Shown here: piece after piece, positions 21,286 through 32,689 of the stretch
Numbering within the stretch: the first letter of the stretch is position 1
Layout of the letters: every line of letters begins with the position of its first letter
Source of the DNA: Antedon mediterranea
Taxonomy: Eukaryota; Echinodermata; Crinoidea; Comatulida; Antedonidae
DNA length: 64,000 bases
NCBI RefSeq assembly: GCF_964355755.1
Contig: NC_092671.1
Span: 21,168,001 to 21,232,000 of the forward strand
Direction: 5' to 3'
Translations under genes and position numbers: made by a program
Notes under the pieces: generated by a model
What the model was told of the DNA's origin: nothing
Databases searched by the model: none
The model's input: only the letters and a program-made list of their open reading frames with translations

Positions 21286-21319
21286 CGTAATTAAAAAAAA
21301 ATTCTTGCAAAAAATTAAA

Positions 21320-21850
21320 TCAGTAACTTGTTGCATTATACAAACGTTTTATGAATCGGTTTGGCGATCCACTTATCGGTATCTGTTTATCATTAATGAT
21401 CTCTTTAATCAATTTCTCTGTATCGTTATATCTGTCAATATTCCACCAAAATTTTCGATCATTAGATTCGTGTTTTGTTTCATCAGTGTTACGTTTGGCT
21501 GAAGTCGGTTTAGAATACGAAACTAAAACTTGGAAATGTCCTGCTTTAAATCTACCTCGGTTTAATGTCATATTTGAATCATTAGGTGCTGTCATAATTA
21601 GATTAGTTTGTTCCTTAATTTCTTCCTCTTTCATTTGGAATGGGGCTGCTAATCTCATGTTATTCTCTACACAGTCAATGTAAGGTTGTACGTTAAGGGG
21701 TTCTACTTTAGTTGGATGTGTAAGGGTATCTGATTGCAATTGGGTTGGTGTCCTATCATGTTCGTTGACAAATTAAAAATTGTTTTCGTCATTTACTACG
21801 TTAACGGTGTTCTGAATTTTCTCATTATTATCGGTGGGTTTATTCAACAA
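21320..21850 (-). pseudogene. Gag-like open frame of the LTR element, family unknown
   Basis: The frame is open from 21850 to the TAA at 21320, except for one TAA at 21773-21775, giving about 175 residues. No ATG is near its start. The visible protein is hydrophilic and charged (for example APFQMKEEEIKEQTNLIMTA, NDRKFWWNIDRYNDTEKLIK), with no zinc knuckle or nuclease motif. I do not recognise it. Its place in the interior of an LTR element and its orientation suggest a gag remnant, but that is inference. Confidence 0.4.
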
Positions 21851-22012
21851 TTATGTTAACAATTTAAAAAACAACGTTAGTGTATATATATAAACTCTCA
21901 CTTTTTCAATCAAGGTTACAAATCAAAAATCAAAATGGTTTTTACTTACCCCAAAGGCTTCGGATCCAATTAAAAATGAATTAAAGGAATGCAAAAAGTG
22001 TTCAAAAATGTT

Positions 22013-25000
22013 TAAGAGCCATTGTCTGTAAGAATCAAAGAAATATCAAAAAGAGTGGCAGACTCAAAAAAATGGATTTCTTTCAAATTTTGTACGTGGC
22101 TATATATGTGTTGAGAGAAATCAAATATGAAGTATTTTTTTTTCACATGTATATTTCCATGGCAACGGCCAAATTTGTGTTTTTGACAAATTTTGTCCTT
22201 TTTTAAGGTTTTTTAAAATGGATATTGGTACTATTTTGATGAATGATATTTTTGTTTTCTTCATTTAATTATAAAAAATAATTAGTGTATGCATAATAAC
22301 AATGCATTGTTTACCTGTTTCAAATTTTTTAATTTTTTTTTATTTCATACTTTGGGAGATACCATTTATTTAAAAAGGGGTGTTTTTCACTTTTTTTAAA
22401 TTGTTCAATGCAACTAAACTTTACTTCACCATAACGCCCAAAGTGGTGTATTTTTTTAGCTGATTTATTACAAATAGGTAGTTCTAATGTTTAATAATTG
22501 ATTTCTAAAATAAAATACTGGGGTAAATTTAAAATCTACAAGCAGTGTTGCGAGAAACATAGGCATTTTTATAAAAAAAAAACATGGTATATTAGTAAAA
22601 CCATTTTATTTTCTTTGATTATTTGATTTGAAACTCATTGGTCAGAAAAATTCTTAATGTTTTATATAGTTCTAGTTGTGTTGTGAGAAAAAAAATTAAT
22701 TTTTAATTATAGATTCTGTAATTCCCAGTTTTAATGTCATTTTATAGGTTATATCCTCTGGAAATTTGAATAAATTATCAGATCGTTGTGAATTTTAATC
22801 TTTGCAACAGATTACTCCTCTCTTATTTTGAAGCTCCTCTTTCATTTGTTTACTTCTTTTATTTACTAACCTAAGCAGATCCCACATGCCCATCCACCAC
22901 CACTTTCGACTACCACCCTCCCTCCGCCCCTTCCCCACCCCGACTATAACCACAAAAAGATAAACTGCAACACTTTGGTCGATCATCCACTATAGAGTAT
23001 CAAATGCATGCATTCAAGCACCACCCACACTGCCGCTGGTATCGCCTTAATGAATAGACGGATTCAAATTCCTCCATTCCACCCCCTCCCCCCTTTCTCC
23101 AAGCCCCCACCCACCCCAACTTAAAAATTGCAATGCAAAAGATAGGACATAAAGTTAAGTTTTTAGACCCTCGCCTTCAACCCCCTAACTATTTAAAAGT
23201 CCTGGATCCACCACTTTCCTCTCCCCAAAATAGAACCAATCAAAAGTCAATGATATACTCATGGTATGTTAATGCTACATAACAAATATTGAAGCCCTGA
23301 TTTGAAATTTCATTTCATTTAAGGTCAGCATGTAAAATATCACACTTTATTATTAAATATTGGTTTTAAATTCTATATTTTTTTACTGTGATGGTTGGAT
23401 TCAGTATTAATTATTAATTAATAATTATCTGATATTTATTTAATTTCCCTTAGTTATACATATCAACAGTTACTATGGTAACTAAAATTGAGATATTCTT
23501 TAGATTTTGCATATTTATCTCATACAAATTTAAATTTGTAGATTATTAGCAGGCATGCCTTATTTGCATTTTCAAATTACCGTTTCACAAGGTCATATTC
23601 GTAAGCACTTTCTTCTGTGATTATTTTTATTCATGAAAACCCCATATTTTATTTACAGCGGCCACCTCCCTTATAACGGACGCACTTTGAAAAGCCTGTT
23701 TGTTCTTCCTATCTAATTAGTGCATTTGGTGCTTACCGTAAGCAGCTGGGGCACCTTTTTATACAAAAAATGAGATTTTTTGTAAGCGGCCAATCGAAAA
23801 ATGTGATACTTATTGCATGGACCTATGAATTAGAGGTGCATGTTTATTGTATTTCTTTATATATTAGCTTTATTTTGAAGAGGTTTTAAAAACATTACCG
23901 TGAAGAGATGAGAAAACTACACAGATTTTGACCGACCCTTTTTCATATGATAAAAGTTTTTAAAATTTGTCTGAAAATGCTAAAAAATACTAAACCACCT
24001 GATTATAAATAATAATAGGCCTACAATTATAAGCGGCCACTTTTCCAGGTCCCGAGGGTGGCCACTTACGGGAGGTTAAACTGTATTTAAAAAAAACAAT
24101 TATCCTTAGGTATGCATAGAAACAGGTTCTAAGATAACATAAATAATACATTTTGACATAACTTGACCCAACAAATGACCCTTTCACAAGGTCAGACATT
24201 TTCTGGGATTCAGTAGATAAGTAAATTTGGGAAAAGATAGTAAAGCTATGTAATCAATTGTTTGTAGTCATGAAACCCCATATTAAAAATATTGTACTTA
24301 GTTACGTATAGAAACAGTTGCTACAATACACTATAGGTAAAATGTTGATGTCATTTGATCTCAATATGTAAAATTTTTTTTTTTCATGAAAACTCCATAT
24401 TTAATTTTTTTTTTAAAATATCATTAGTTACGTAAACAGGTTTAAGATAACACTAAAGGTCATTTTTTTACCTTTATTCAGATTCGTCAAGACTTTCTTT
24501 CTGAGATTATTAGGATTCAGTATTTAAAGTAAATTTGGCAAAAAGTAGAAATGTAAAACTATGTAGAAAAAATGTTTTGTATTTATGAAAAACCCCTTAA
24601 TTTTCACATAGAAACAGTTACTATGGTAAAAAATGAATAAATAATGAATGAATGAATTTACAAGGTCAAGTTTGTCATTAATGGAATGCAGTAGAAGTAA
24701 AATTGAGAAAAATTACAAATGCAATCAATTCTTTGTATTTATAAAAACGCCATTTTTTACGTTTAAAAAAAAAATTACTTTCCTTAGTTACACATAGAAA
24801 TGGTTGCTAAGGTAACACTATAGGTAAAATATGAAAATTGTTGAGAATTGTTATGAACTATCCTGTAAATTTTGATCAAACATTAATAGTTGTAGTAAAG
24901 TGGGGACCTGTCCTGTTTTGCATTCTGACCCCTTTTGACCTCAAATGACCTATTTACAAGGTCAGATTTTTTTGGAGGTCTTTCTGTATCTCTTTACACA

Positions 25001-25816
25001 AAATAGATTTAAAAATTTATAAAAACCATTGACGCAATTATTTCCAAGTTTAACATTATTTGCCAAAAACTAAATATTTCAATGCAAAATACTGTTTTTC
25101 TGGCAATTAATTGAAATAAACCTGGCAACACATTCTCCTATTTTATCTAAACTATTTGTATGACTCTAGTAGCATTATGACAAGCCACATATACATTTTA
25201 TTATTGGATTAGCCATATTTAAATTGTGTTTCATGTGTTTTGTTTGTTGATATTTTGTTATATATTTTGTATTTTTCGTATTTTCCTGGCAACACAAAAC
25301 CTATGTACGAAATTTACCCCAGTGTTTTTTTCGTGATTATTGTTTACACACCTATTTACTATCAAATTAAAAAACCTCATTGATTTAAAAACACCACTTT
25401 GGAAGTTATAGGTACGTTTATGAGGTATACTTTTATAAAAAAAATATTTTTTTAAAACACCCCTTTTTAAAATAATGGTATCAACCAAACTCCATTTTGT
25501 AATTTTTTTTTCTACATTAAATGGAACTTAATACATGTTGTTTACACTGCTATAAACAAAAACTGTATACTGTAAGTATTTTTGGTTAAAATAAGTATAC
25601 AAGTTTGTACTTTTTCACTATAGAAAATCTGTGAAAAATGGCAAAAACATCAAAATTTGGATAATTGACCGTTGTCATGGCAACGGAGGCTAAAAATTAA
25701 AATGAATGTTGTAGATATGCTTTTATTGAAATGTCTATTCATGGTAAAAATTTGAGAGAAATCCATTTTTTTACATCTGCCACAAAATCTTTGATTTTTA
25801 CAGACAATGGCTCTTA
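22013..25816. mobile_element. Long-TIR DNA element nested in the LTR element
   Basis: The left end taagagccattgtctgtaa (22013) is matched by the reverse complement of the right end (to 25816). The arms stay similar, with gaps, for about 600 bp: ggcaacgg blocks, gataccat..aaaaaggggtgt, aaagtggtgt, ctggggtaaattt. The direct duplication AATGTT flanks the element (22007-22012 and 25817-25822). The 2.6-kb middle has no gene but contains imperfect repeats of tcacaaggtca, acatagaaacagtt.ct and catgaaaaccccatat between 23590 and 24850. The superfamily is not identified. Confidence 0.7.
23656..24088. repeat. Inverted-repeat segment of gcggccacc type inside the long-TIR element
   Basis: The block agcggccacctcccttataa at 23659 is answered by the inverted-type block aagtggccaccctcggg and acctcccgtaagtggccac on the minus strand (24085-24028). 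This resembles the ends of pogo/Tc1-like MITEs, but the left end is incomplete. Confidence 0.4.
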
Positions 25817-25859
25817 AATGTTCAAATAACGAATTAAAGAAATGTTAAAGTGCTCATCA

Positions 25860-26340
25860 ATGTTCAAATTTTCAAACAACGAATTCAAAAAAATGCGAAA
25901 GGTGTTCATCAATGTTCAAAATGGTCAAAAAAGTAAATGTTAAAAAAAACGATCGAAAAAAAACGGCGTGAAGTTGAAAGTGTCCAAACGAAACAGTTCT
26001 TGTCCGCTTGCTTCTGTTTTGATTCTTCTTGGGTCTTCCTCGATTATCTTCTTTGTCTTTATCCAATGGTTATAATTTGATAAAATTTCTGCTTGTCTCG
26101 ATCTCATTCAAATATAATTTCAGCTTGTCTTTTGTGTCTTCCTCGATTATCTTCTTTGTCTTCATCCAATGGTAATAATTTGATAAAATTTCTGCTTGTC
26201 TCGATCTCATTCAAATATAATTTCAGCTTGTCTTTTGAGTCAAAGTAAATTTCTGGTTTTCTCCTTTCAAACAAATATGGTTATTTTGTCTTCGTCTTCG
26301 TCTTCGTGTCTTGTTAAGTGTTTATTTCTTGTTTTCTTGT
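25860..26340 (-). pseudogene. Gag-like 5' region of the LTR element, tandemly duplicated
   Basis: A segment of about 103 bp is duplicated at 26036-26135 and 26139-26238. On the minus strand each copy encodes KDKLKLYLNEIETSRNFIKL, followed by PLDEDKEDNRGR or PLDKDKEDNRGR. The downstream copy continues into a basic stretch (RPKKNQNRSKRTR). Stops and frame changes separate the pieces. Just downstream of the primer-binding site is where gag is expected, and a basic, charged protein is compatible, but there is no diagnostic motif. Confidence 0.4.
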
Positions 26341-26368
26341 TATTCTGTTTTCTCACTCTGTTCCTTAT

Positions 26369-26388
26369 GAAATTTGGGTCTTCCACCA
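26369..26388 (-). other. Primer-binding site of the LTR element
   Basis: Directly after the 5' LTR on the minus strand the sequence starts TGGTGGAAGACCC. A TGG start complements the CCA end of a tRNA. Which tRNA primes cannot be named from sight. Confidence 0.7.
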
Positions 26389-27015
26389 TGTAATATAATG
26401 TGAGTTGTTGAGGTACTAATGAAGACTCTTACTCGCTTGACTGTCGTAACACATATATTGTTTATTCAGTATAATACTTCAGTACAATATACAACTATAA
26501 GTATAGATAAGGAACGGAGAATCAATGATGCTGTCGGTGAGGTGTGAAGTGTGTAGGTCTGCTTCTGAAGAAGTGGCTGTGAGGTGTGTGCTCCGTGAAG
26601 TGGCTGTAAGGTGTGTGCTCCGTGAAGTGGCTGTAAGGTGTGTCTGGGCTCTTCTGGAACTTGGGAGTATATTGGCCCTCGGTTCATTTACATATGTCAC
26701 TACGTAATCTTAGAGGTTACTGATTGGTCCTAAGTTGGTCCAGGGGTGTTTAAGTGGGAATGATTGATCTTATCTGGGGAGGTTACAATGATGAATTGGC
26801 CCTGTCGAATCTCTGCTAAAAACTGTCAATATCTAATTGTTTTACGATGGGAACAGTCCCAAAGTTATTCTTTAGGGATTCTATTATAAACTAAATGGTC
26901 TTTAAAACATCTGGACAAACTCTCCTCTGGACTTTCTGGGTCAAGTTTGTGAACCTATTTGAATTCTGATACAAAGGTCAATTTCTTAAATATAACAGTA
27001 TATCGTTATATTACA
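26389..27015 (-). repeat. LTR, 5' copy (627 bp)
   Basis: It is almost identical to the LTR at 17201-17861, apart from the loss of one minisatellite unit and a few substitutions (for example gtgagttg versus gttgcgttg near the left end). Confidence 0.9.
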
Positions 27016-27019
27016 ATAG

Positions 27020-29013
27020 GCAGGTTTTCGTGCTGCCATGCAAGAATGGATAGGTGTTTTCCGCCGCTTTTAGGCCTTCTTGTCAATTATTGTTATTATT
27101 ATACGAATTACGTAATTAGTCTAGTAGCTCATCTACCTTTTTAGCAGGGCATAATGAATATTGTAGCTAGGCTAGGCCTACTAGTCTAGCGGGAAATCAA
27201 CCAATTATTTGGTTGGATACGAGTTTAGGGTAGGAAGGTAAGTACGAGTTGGCATGGGTACGAGTCGACCAGGGGTGAATCAAACAGAGTACACCTGGCC
27301 GCCCTACTAGAGCATAGGCTACAGGCCTGCAGGAATGGGAAATCTGTCCTAGCTATAGGCATAGGCCTACATTGGGACGCCCAAAAAAGCCATCCTATGA
27401 GCATAAAAAGGCCTCATAGAGCCAGACATGTTAACATATACTACACAGTACTAGTACGTCTACCATTTATTATAGTTCCATGGTACTACGGATCACTACT
27501 ATATCTAGGCCTAGATCTAGTAGGCTAGGGTAGGTTTCCACTAATTTCGGTCGCGTTTTTTCAAGAGGGCATGTGAGAGGTGAGGTAGGTTAGCCCAGCT
27601 AGGCTAAACTAACATGTAAGTAGTATTCTACCATGGGATGGGAACGAGTCGGCATGGGGGTACGGGTTGATCTTTATCCGTATTCTAAGGTGCTGGTCAA
27701 CCCGTAACGTACCCATGTCAACTCGTACCAAACTTGGCTAACTCGTACCCAATTAATTAGTCAACTCGTACCAATAGCTTTATAGCTTTATTGATAGCTG
27801 GGTTCAAATCTAGGTTGGGACGGTTTTTTCTCATTCTAAAACAGATTTCCTTATAATAATAAAATAATATCGACCTATGAATTTAACTTAAATATTGTAT
27901 TGTATACATAATATTAGTAGTAATAGTATTTCCCATTGCATTTATTATTATAATATATTTTACGGTTACCCCTTAATTATACTAGTATAACTTCCTTGTT
28001 ATATTTTACAATATTTTCTTCATAATTCAACAATTTTTTTTCACAGCTAATTATCAAACTGAATCATCACACACCAAATCTCATGAAATCGCTAGTGTAT
28101 TTCTCCAAGCTAATCCAGCTACATGGTATTGCCTTGAGGCTAAACTACACTGTATACTGGGCACTACCATCATTCCTGGCCCGTCAACCTGGACCACATT
28201 ATGGTCCAACACAGTCGTGTACTACTGATTCCAAATAGTGAATTACATCCTGTGGTCAAGGATTTATTTGCACCGTAATATGCTTATTTCCTCCAGCATA
28301 CAGAGTACGTAGGGCTTTTAATTTGCTTTTATACCTGTTAATTAAAAAATCGTTTATGCCTATTGTTGCATAAAGATCAAATTTAGACTGTAAATACTGG
28401 GATGATCACCCTAAATTTCCTTTTTCATTTAACAATTTTATATTTCACAGCAAGAAAAAAGCATACAGAGTTTTTTTTATTCATAACTGTTGAATTGCAT
28501 CCAAATACATGGTACCTATTGGTATTATATCTATAAATATAAAGTACTCTCTTATAAATAGATGTATCTCTCCAAACTACTCCAACTACCTAATCTAATA
28601 ATAGTACTATTAGCATACTACTGTACACTTTGTAGACAAGAAATAAGTTGTATCTACCTAGAGGACTTATGGTAGTACTGTACAGTCGATCGTCCTCTCA
28701 CTGGCCTGGTCAACATAATCTATGCCTAGATTATTACAGTAATTAAAAAGTACATTATTACAGATATTATTTTTTTTTTTGCAGAAATCAAAGTTATGTG
28801 TATAGAAAGCAGTACTCGTATTAAAAACTAAGCAGGTTGTACTGAACGGAAACTGGCAGGATATTTTGAATATTTTTTGTTCATTTTCCACGAACTGGAG
28901 ACAAAGACATACTACGACCCTTTTATTTAAATTTATTTGGAAAGACCTCCATGTAAATTCATTAAAGGCTATATGATTGTTTTATATTTTAATAATGTGA
29001 TAGTAGAAAACCA
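27020..29013. other. Continuation of the Harbinger B flank and unannotated DNA
   Basis: It should hold the displaced part of Harbinger B, but I recognise neither the transposase N-terminal exon nor a right terminal repeat. TAGGCC-type words are frequent up to about 27,600. A hairpin lies at 27641-27771. From 27,850 to 29,000 the DNA is AT-rich and has no supportable gene. Confidence 0.4.
27641..27771. repeat. Imperfect hairpin of gtacgagt / actcgtac words
   Basis: The arm gaacgagtcggcatggg...tacgggttga (27642-27671) is mirrored by tcaacccgtaacgtacccat...caactcgtacc (27693-27728). More actcgtacc words follow at 27741 and 27763, and gtacgagt words precede at 27243 and 27259. Confidence 0.6.
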
Positions 29014-32000
29014 TTGTGAATAATGAGAGAGAGAGAGATAGATCAGCAAGAGAGAGAGAGATAGATAGATCAGCGAGAGAGAGAGATAGATAGATAGATC
29101 AGCGAGAGAGAGAGAGATAGATCAGCGAGAGAGAGAGAGATAGATCAGCGAGAGAGAGATAGATCAGTGAGAGAGAGATATAGATCAGCGAGAGAGAGAT
29201 AGATCAGCGAGAGAGAGATAGATCAGCGAGAGAGAGATAGATCAGCGAGAGAGAGAGAGAGATAGATCAGCGAGAGAGAGATAGATCAGCGAGAGAGAGA
29301 TAGATCAGCGAGGGAGAGATAGATCAGCGAGAGAGAGATAGATAGATCAGCGAGAGAGAGAAAGATCAGCGAGAAAGAGATAGATTAGCGACAGAGAGAT
29401 AGATCAGCGAGAGAGAGATAGATCAGCGAGAGAGAGATAGATCAGCGAGAGAGAGAGAGATAGATCAGCGAGAGAGAGATAGATCAGCGAGAGAGATAGA
29501 TCAGCGAGAGAGAGAGATCAGAGAGAGAGAGAGATAGATCAGCGAGAGAGATAGATCAGCGAGAGAGAGAGAGATAGATCAGCGAGAGAGAGATAGATCA
29601 GCGAGAGAGAGATAGATCAGCTAGAGAGAGATAGATCAGCGAGAGAGATAGATCAGCAAGAGAGAGATAGATCAGCGAGAGATAGAGATAGATCAGCGAG
29701 AGAGAGATAGATCAGCGGCAAGAGAGATAGATCAGCGAGAGAGAGATAGATCAGCGAGAGAGATAGATCAGCGAGAGAGAGAGATAGATCAGCGAGAGAG
29801 ATAGATCAGCGAGAGAGAGAGAGATAGATCAGCGAGAGAGAGATAGATCAGCGAGAGAGAGATAGATCAGCGAGAGAGAGATAGATCAGCGAGAGAGAGA
29901 TAGATCAGCGAGAGAGAGATAGATCAGCGAGAGAGAGATAGATCAGCGAGAGAGAGATAGATCAGCGAGAGAGAGATAGATCAGCGAGAGAGAGATAGAT
30001 CAGCGAGAGAGAGATATAGATCAGCGAGAGAGAGAGATAGATCAGCGAGAGAGAGAGAAATAGATCAGCTAGAGTGAGATAGATCAGCGAGAGAGAGATA
30101 GATCAGCGAGAGAGAGATAGATCAGCGAGAGAGAGGTAGATCAGCGAGAGAGAGATAGATCAGCGAGAGAGAGATAGATCAGCGAGAGAGATAGATCAGC
30201 GAGAGAGAGAGATAGATCAGCGAGAGAGAGATAGATCAGCGAGAGAGAGAAAGATCAGCGAGAGAGAGATAGATCAGCGAGTGAGAGATAGATCAACGAG
30301 AGAGAGATAGATCAGCGAGAGAGAGATAGATCAGCGAGAGAGAGACAGATCAGCGAGAGATAGAGAGAGATAGATCAGCGAGAGTGAGATAGATCAGCGA
30401 GAGAGAGATAGATCAGCGAGAGAGAGATAGATCAGCGAGAGAGAGATAGATCAGCGAGAGAGAGATAGATCAGCGAGAGAGAGATAGATCAGCGAGAGAG
30501 AGATAGATCAGCGAGAGAGAGATAGATCAGCGAGAGAGATAGATCAGCGAGAGAGAGATAGATCAGCGAGAGAGAGATAGATCAGCGAGAGAGAGATAGA
30601 TCAGCAAGAGAGAGATAGATCAGCGAGAGAGAGATAGATCAGCCAGAGAGAAATAGATCAGCGAGTGAGAGATAGATCAGCGAGAGAGAGATAGATCAGC
30701 GAGAGAGAGATAGATCAGCAAGAGAAAGACAGATCAGCGAGAGAGACAGATCAGCGAGAGAGACAGATCAGCGAGAGAGAGACAGATCAACGAGAGAGAG
30801 AGACAGATCAGCGAGAGAGAGAGACAGATAGATCAGCCAGAGAGAGAGATAGATCAGCGAGAGCGAGAGAGATAGATCAGCGAGAGAGAGAGATAGATCA
30901 GCGAGAGAGGGATAGATCAGCGAGAGAGAGAGAGAGAGAGATCAGCGAGAAAGAGATAGATCAGCGAGAGAGATAGATAGATCAGCGAGAGAGAGGTAGA
31001 TCAGCGAGAGAGAGATAGATCAGCGAGAGAGATAGATAGATCAGCGAGAGAGAGATAGATCAGCGAGAGAGAGATAGATAGATCAGCGAGAGAGAAAGAT
31101 AGATCAGCGAGAGAGAGAGATAGATAGATCAGCGAGAGAGAGATAGATCAGCGAGAGAGAGATAGATCAGCGAGAGAGAGATAGATCAGCGAGAGAGATA
31201 GATAGATCAGCGAGAGAGAGATAGATAGATCAGCGGGAGAGAGAGATAGATAGATCAGGGAGAGAGAGATAGATAGATCAGCGAGAGAGAGATAGATAGA
31301 TCACCGAGAGAGAGATAGATCAGCGAGAGAGATAGATAGATCAGCGAGAGAGAGATAGATCAGCGAGAGGGAGATAGATAGATCAGCGAGAGAGAGATAG
31401 ATCAACGAGAGAGAGATAGAACAGTGAGAGAGAGATAGATCAGCGAGAGAGAGATAGATCAGCGAGAGAGAGATAGATCAGCGATAGAGAGAGAGATAGA
31501 TCAGCGAGAGAGAGAGATAGATCAGCTAGAGAGAGATAGATCAGCGAGAGAGAGAGAGATATATCAGCGAGAGAGAGAGAGATAGATCAGCGAGAGAGAG
31601 ATAGATCAGCGAGAGAGATAGATCAGCGAGAGAGAGATAGATCAACGAGAGAGAGATAGATCAGCGAGAGAGAGATAGATAGATCAGCGAGAGAGAGATA
31701 GATCAGCGAGAGAGAGAGAGAGAGAGATAGATAGATCAGCGAGAGAGAGATAGATAGATCAGCGAGAGAGAGATAGATCAGCGAGAGAGAGATAGATCAG
31801 CAAGAGAGAGAGATAGATCAACGAGAGAGATAGATCAGCGAGAGAGAGATAGATAGATCAGCGAGAGAGAGATAGATCAGCGACAGAGAGATATATAGAT
31901 CAGCGAGAGAGAGATAGATAGATCAGCGAGAGAGAGATAGATCAGCGAGAGAGAGATAGATAGATCAGCGAGAGAGAGATAGATAGATCAGCGAGAGAGA

Positions 32001-32686
32001 TAGATCAGCGAGAGAGAGAGAGATAGATAGATCAGCGAGAGAGAGATAGATAGATCAGCGAGAGAGAGAGATAGATCAGCGAGAGAGATAGATAGATCAG
32101 CGAGAGAGAGATAGATCAGCGAGAGGGAGATAGATAGATCAGCGAGAGAGAGATAGATCAACGAGAGAGAGATAGAACAGTGAGAGAGAGATAGATCAGC
32201 GAGAGAGAGATAGATCAGCGAGAGAGAGATAGATCAGCGATAGAGAGAGAGATAGATCAGCGAGAGAGAGAGAGATAGATCAGCGAGAGAGAGATAGATC
32301 AGCGAGAGAGAGAGAGAGATATATCAGCGAGAGAGAGAGAGAGATAGATCAGCGAGAGAGAGATAGATCAGCGAGAGAGAGATAGATCAACGAGAGAGAG
32401 ATAGATCAGCGATAGAGAGATAGATAGATCAGCGAGAGAGAGATAGATCAGCGAGAGAGAGAGATAGATAGATCAGCGAGAGAGAGATAGATAGATCAGC
32501 GAGAGAGAGATAGATCAGCGAGAGAGAGATAGATCAGCAAGAGAGAGAGATAGATCAACGAGAGAGATAGATCAGCGAGAGAGAGAGATAGATAGATCAG
32601 CGAGAGAGAGATAGATCAGCGACAGAGAGATAGATAGATCAGCGAGAGAGAGATAGATAGATCAGCGAGAGAGAGATAGATCGATT
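29014..32686 (+). repeat. Satellite 1, 19-bp purine-rich monomer (gatagatcagcgagagaga)
   Basis: There are more than 150 copies of a basic 19-bp unit with variation in the number of GA and GATA steps (units of 17-27 bp). A segment with the rare variant gatagaacagtgagag occurs at 31425 and 32172, which points to a larger repeat of about 750 bp. The array stops abruptly at gatagatcgattgaagc, where satellite 2 begins. It is the reverse complement of the array at 50945-64000. Confidence 0.95.
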
Positions 32687-32689
32687 GAA

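Larger units (their letters stand above)
17201..27015 (-). mobile_element. Non-autonomous LTR retrotransposon (LARD-like), 9.8 kb
   Basis: Two direct LTRs (17201-17861 and 26389-27015) begin TGTAATATAA and end TTATATTACA. The 4-bp duplication ATAG flanks the whole element (17197-17200 and 27016-27019). On the minus strand a primer-binding site starts TGG directly after the 5' LTR, and a purine tract directly precedes the 3' LTR, so the element reads right to left. The 8.5-kb interior has gag-like fragments only. I see no protease, reverse transcriptase, RNase H or integrase. It carries nested repeats, including a 3.8-kb long-TIR element. It must have been mobilised by enzymes from elsewhere. 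Confidence 0.88.

Noticed and set aside
27530-27570. Right terminus of Harbinger B at ggtttccactaatttcggtc
   Set aside because: It resembles the left end but in direct and not inverted orientation, with weak similarity.
29014-32686. CRISPR-like regular array
   Set aside because: There are no unique spacers; the whole unit is repeated and the context is eukaryotic satellite DNA.
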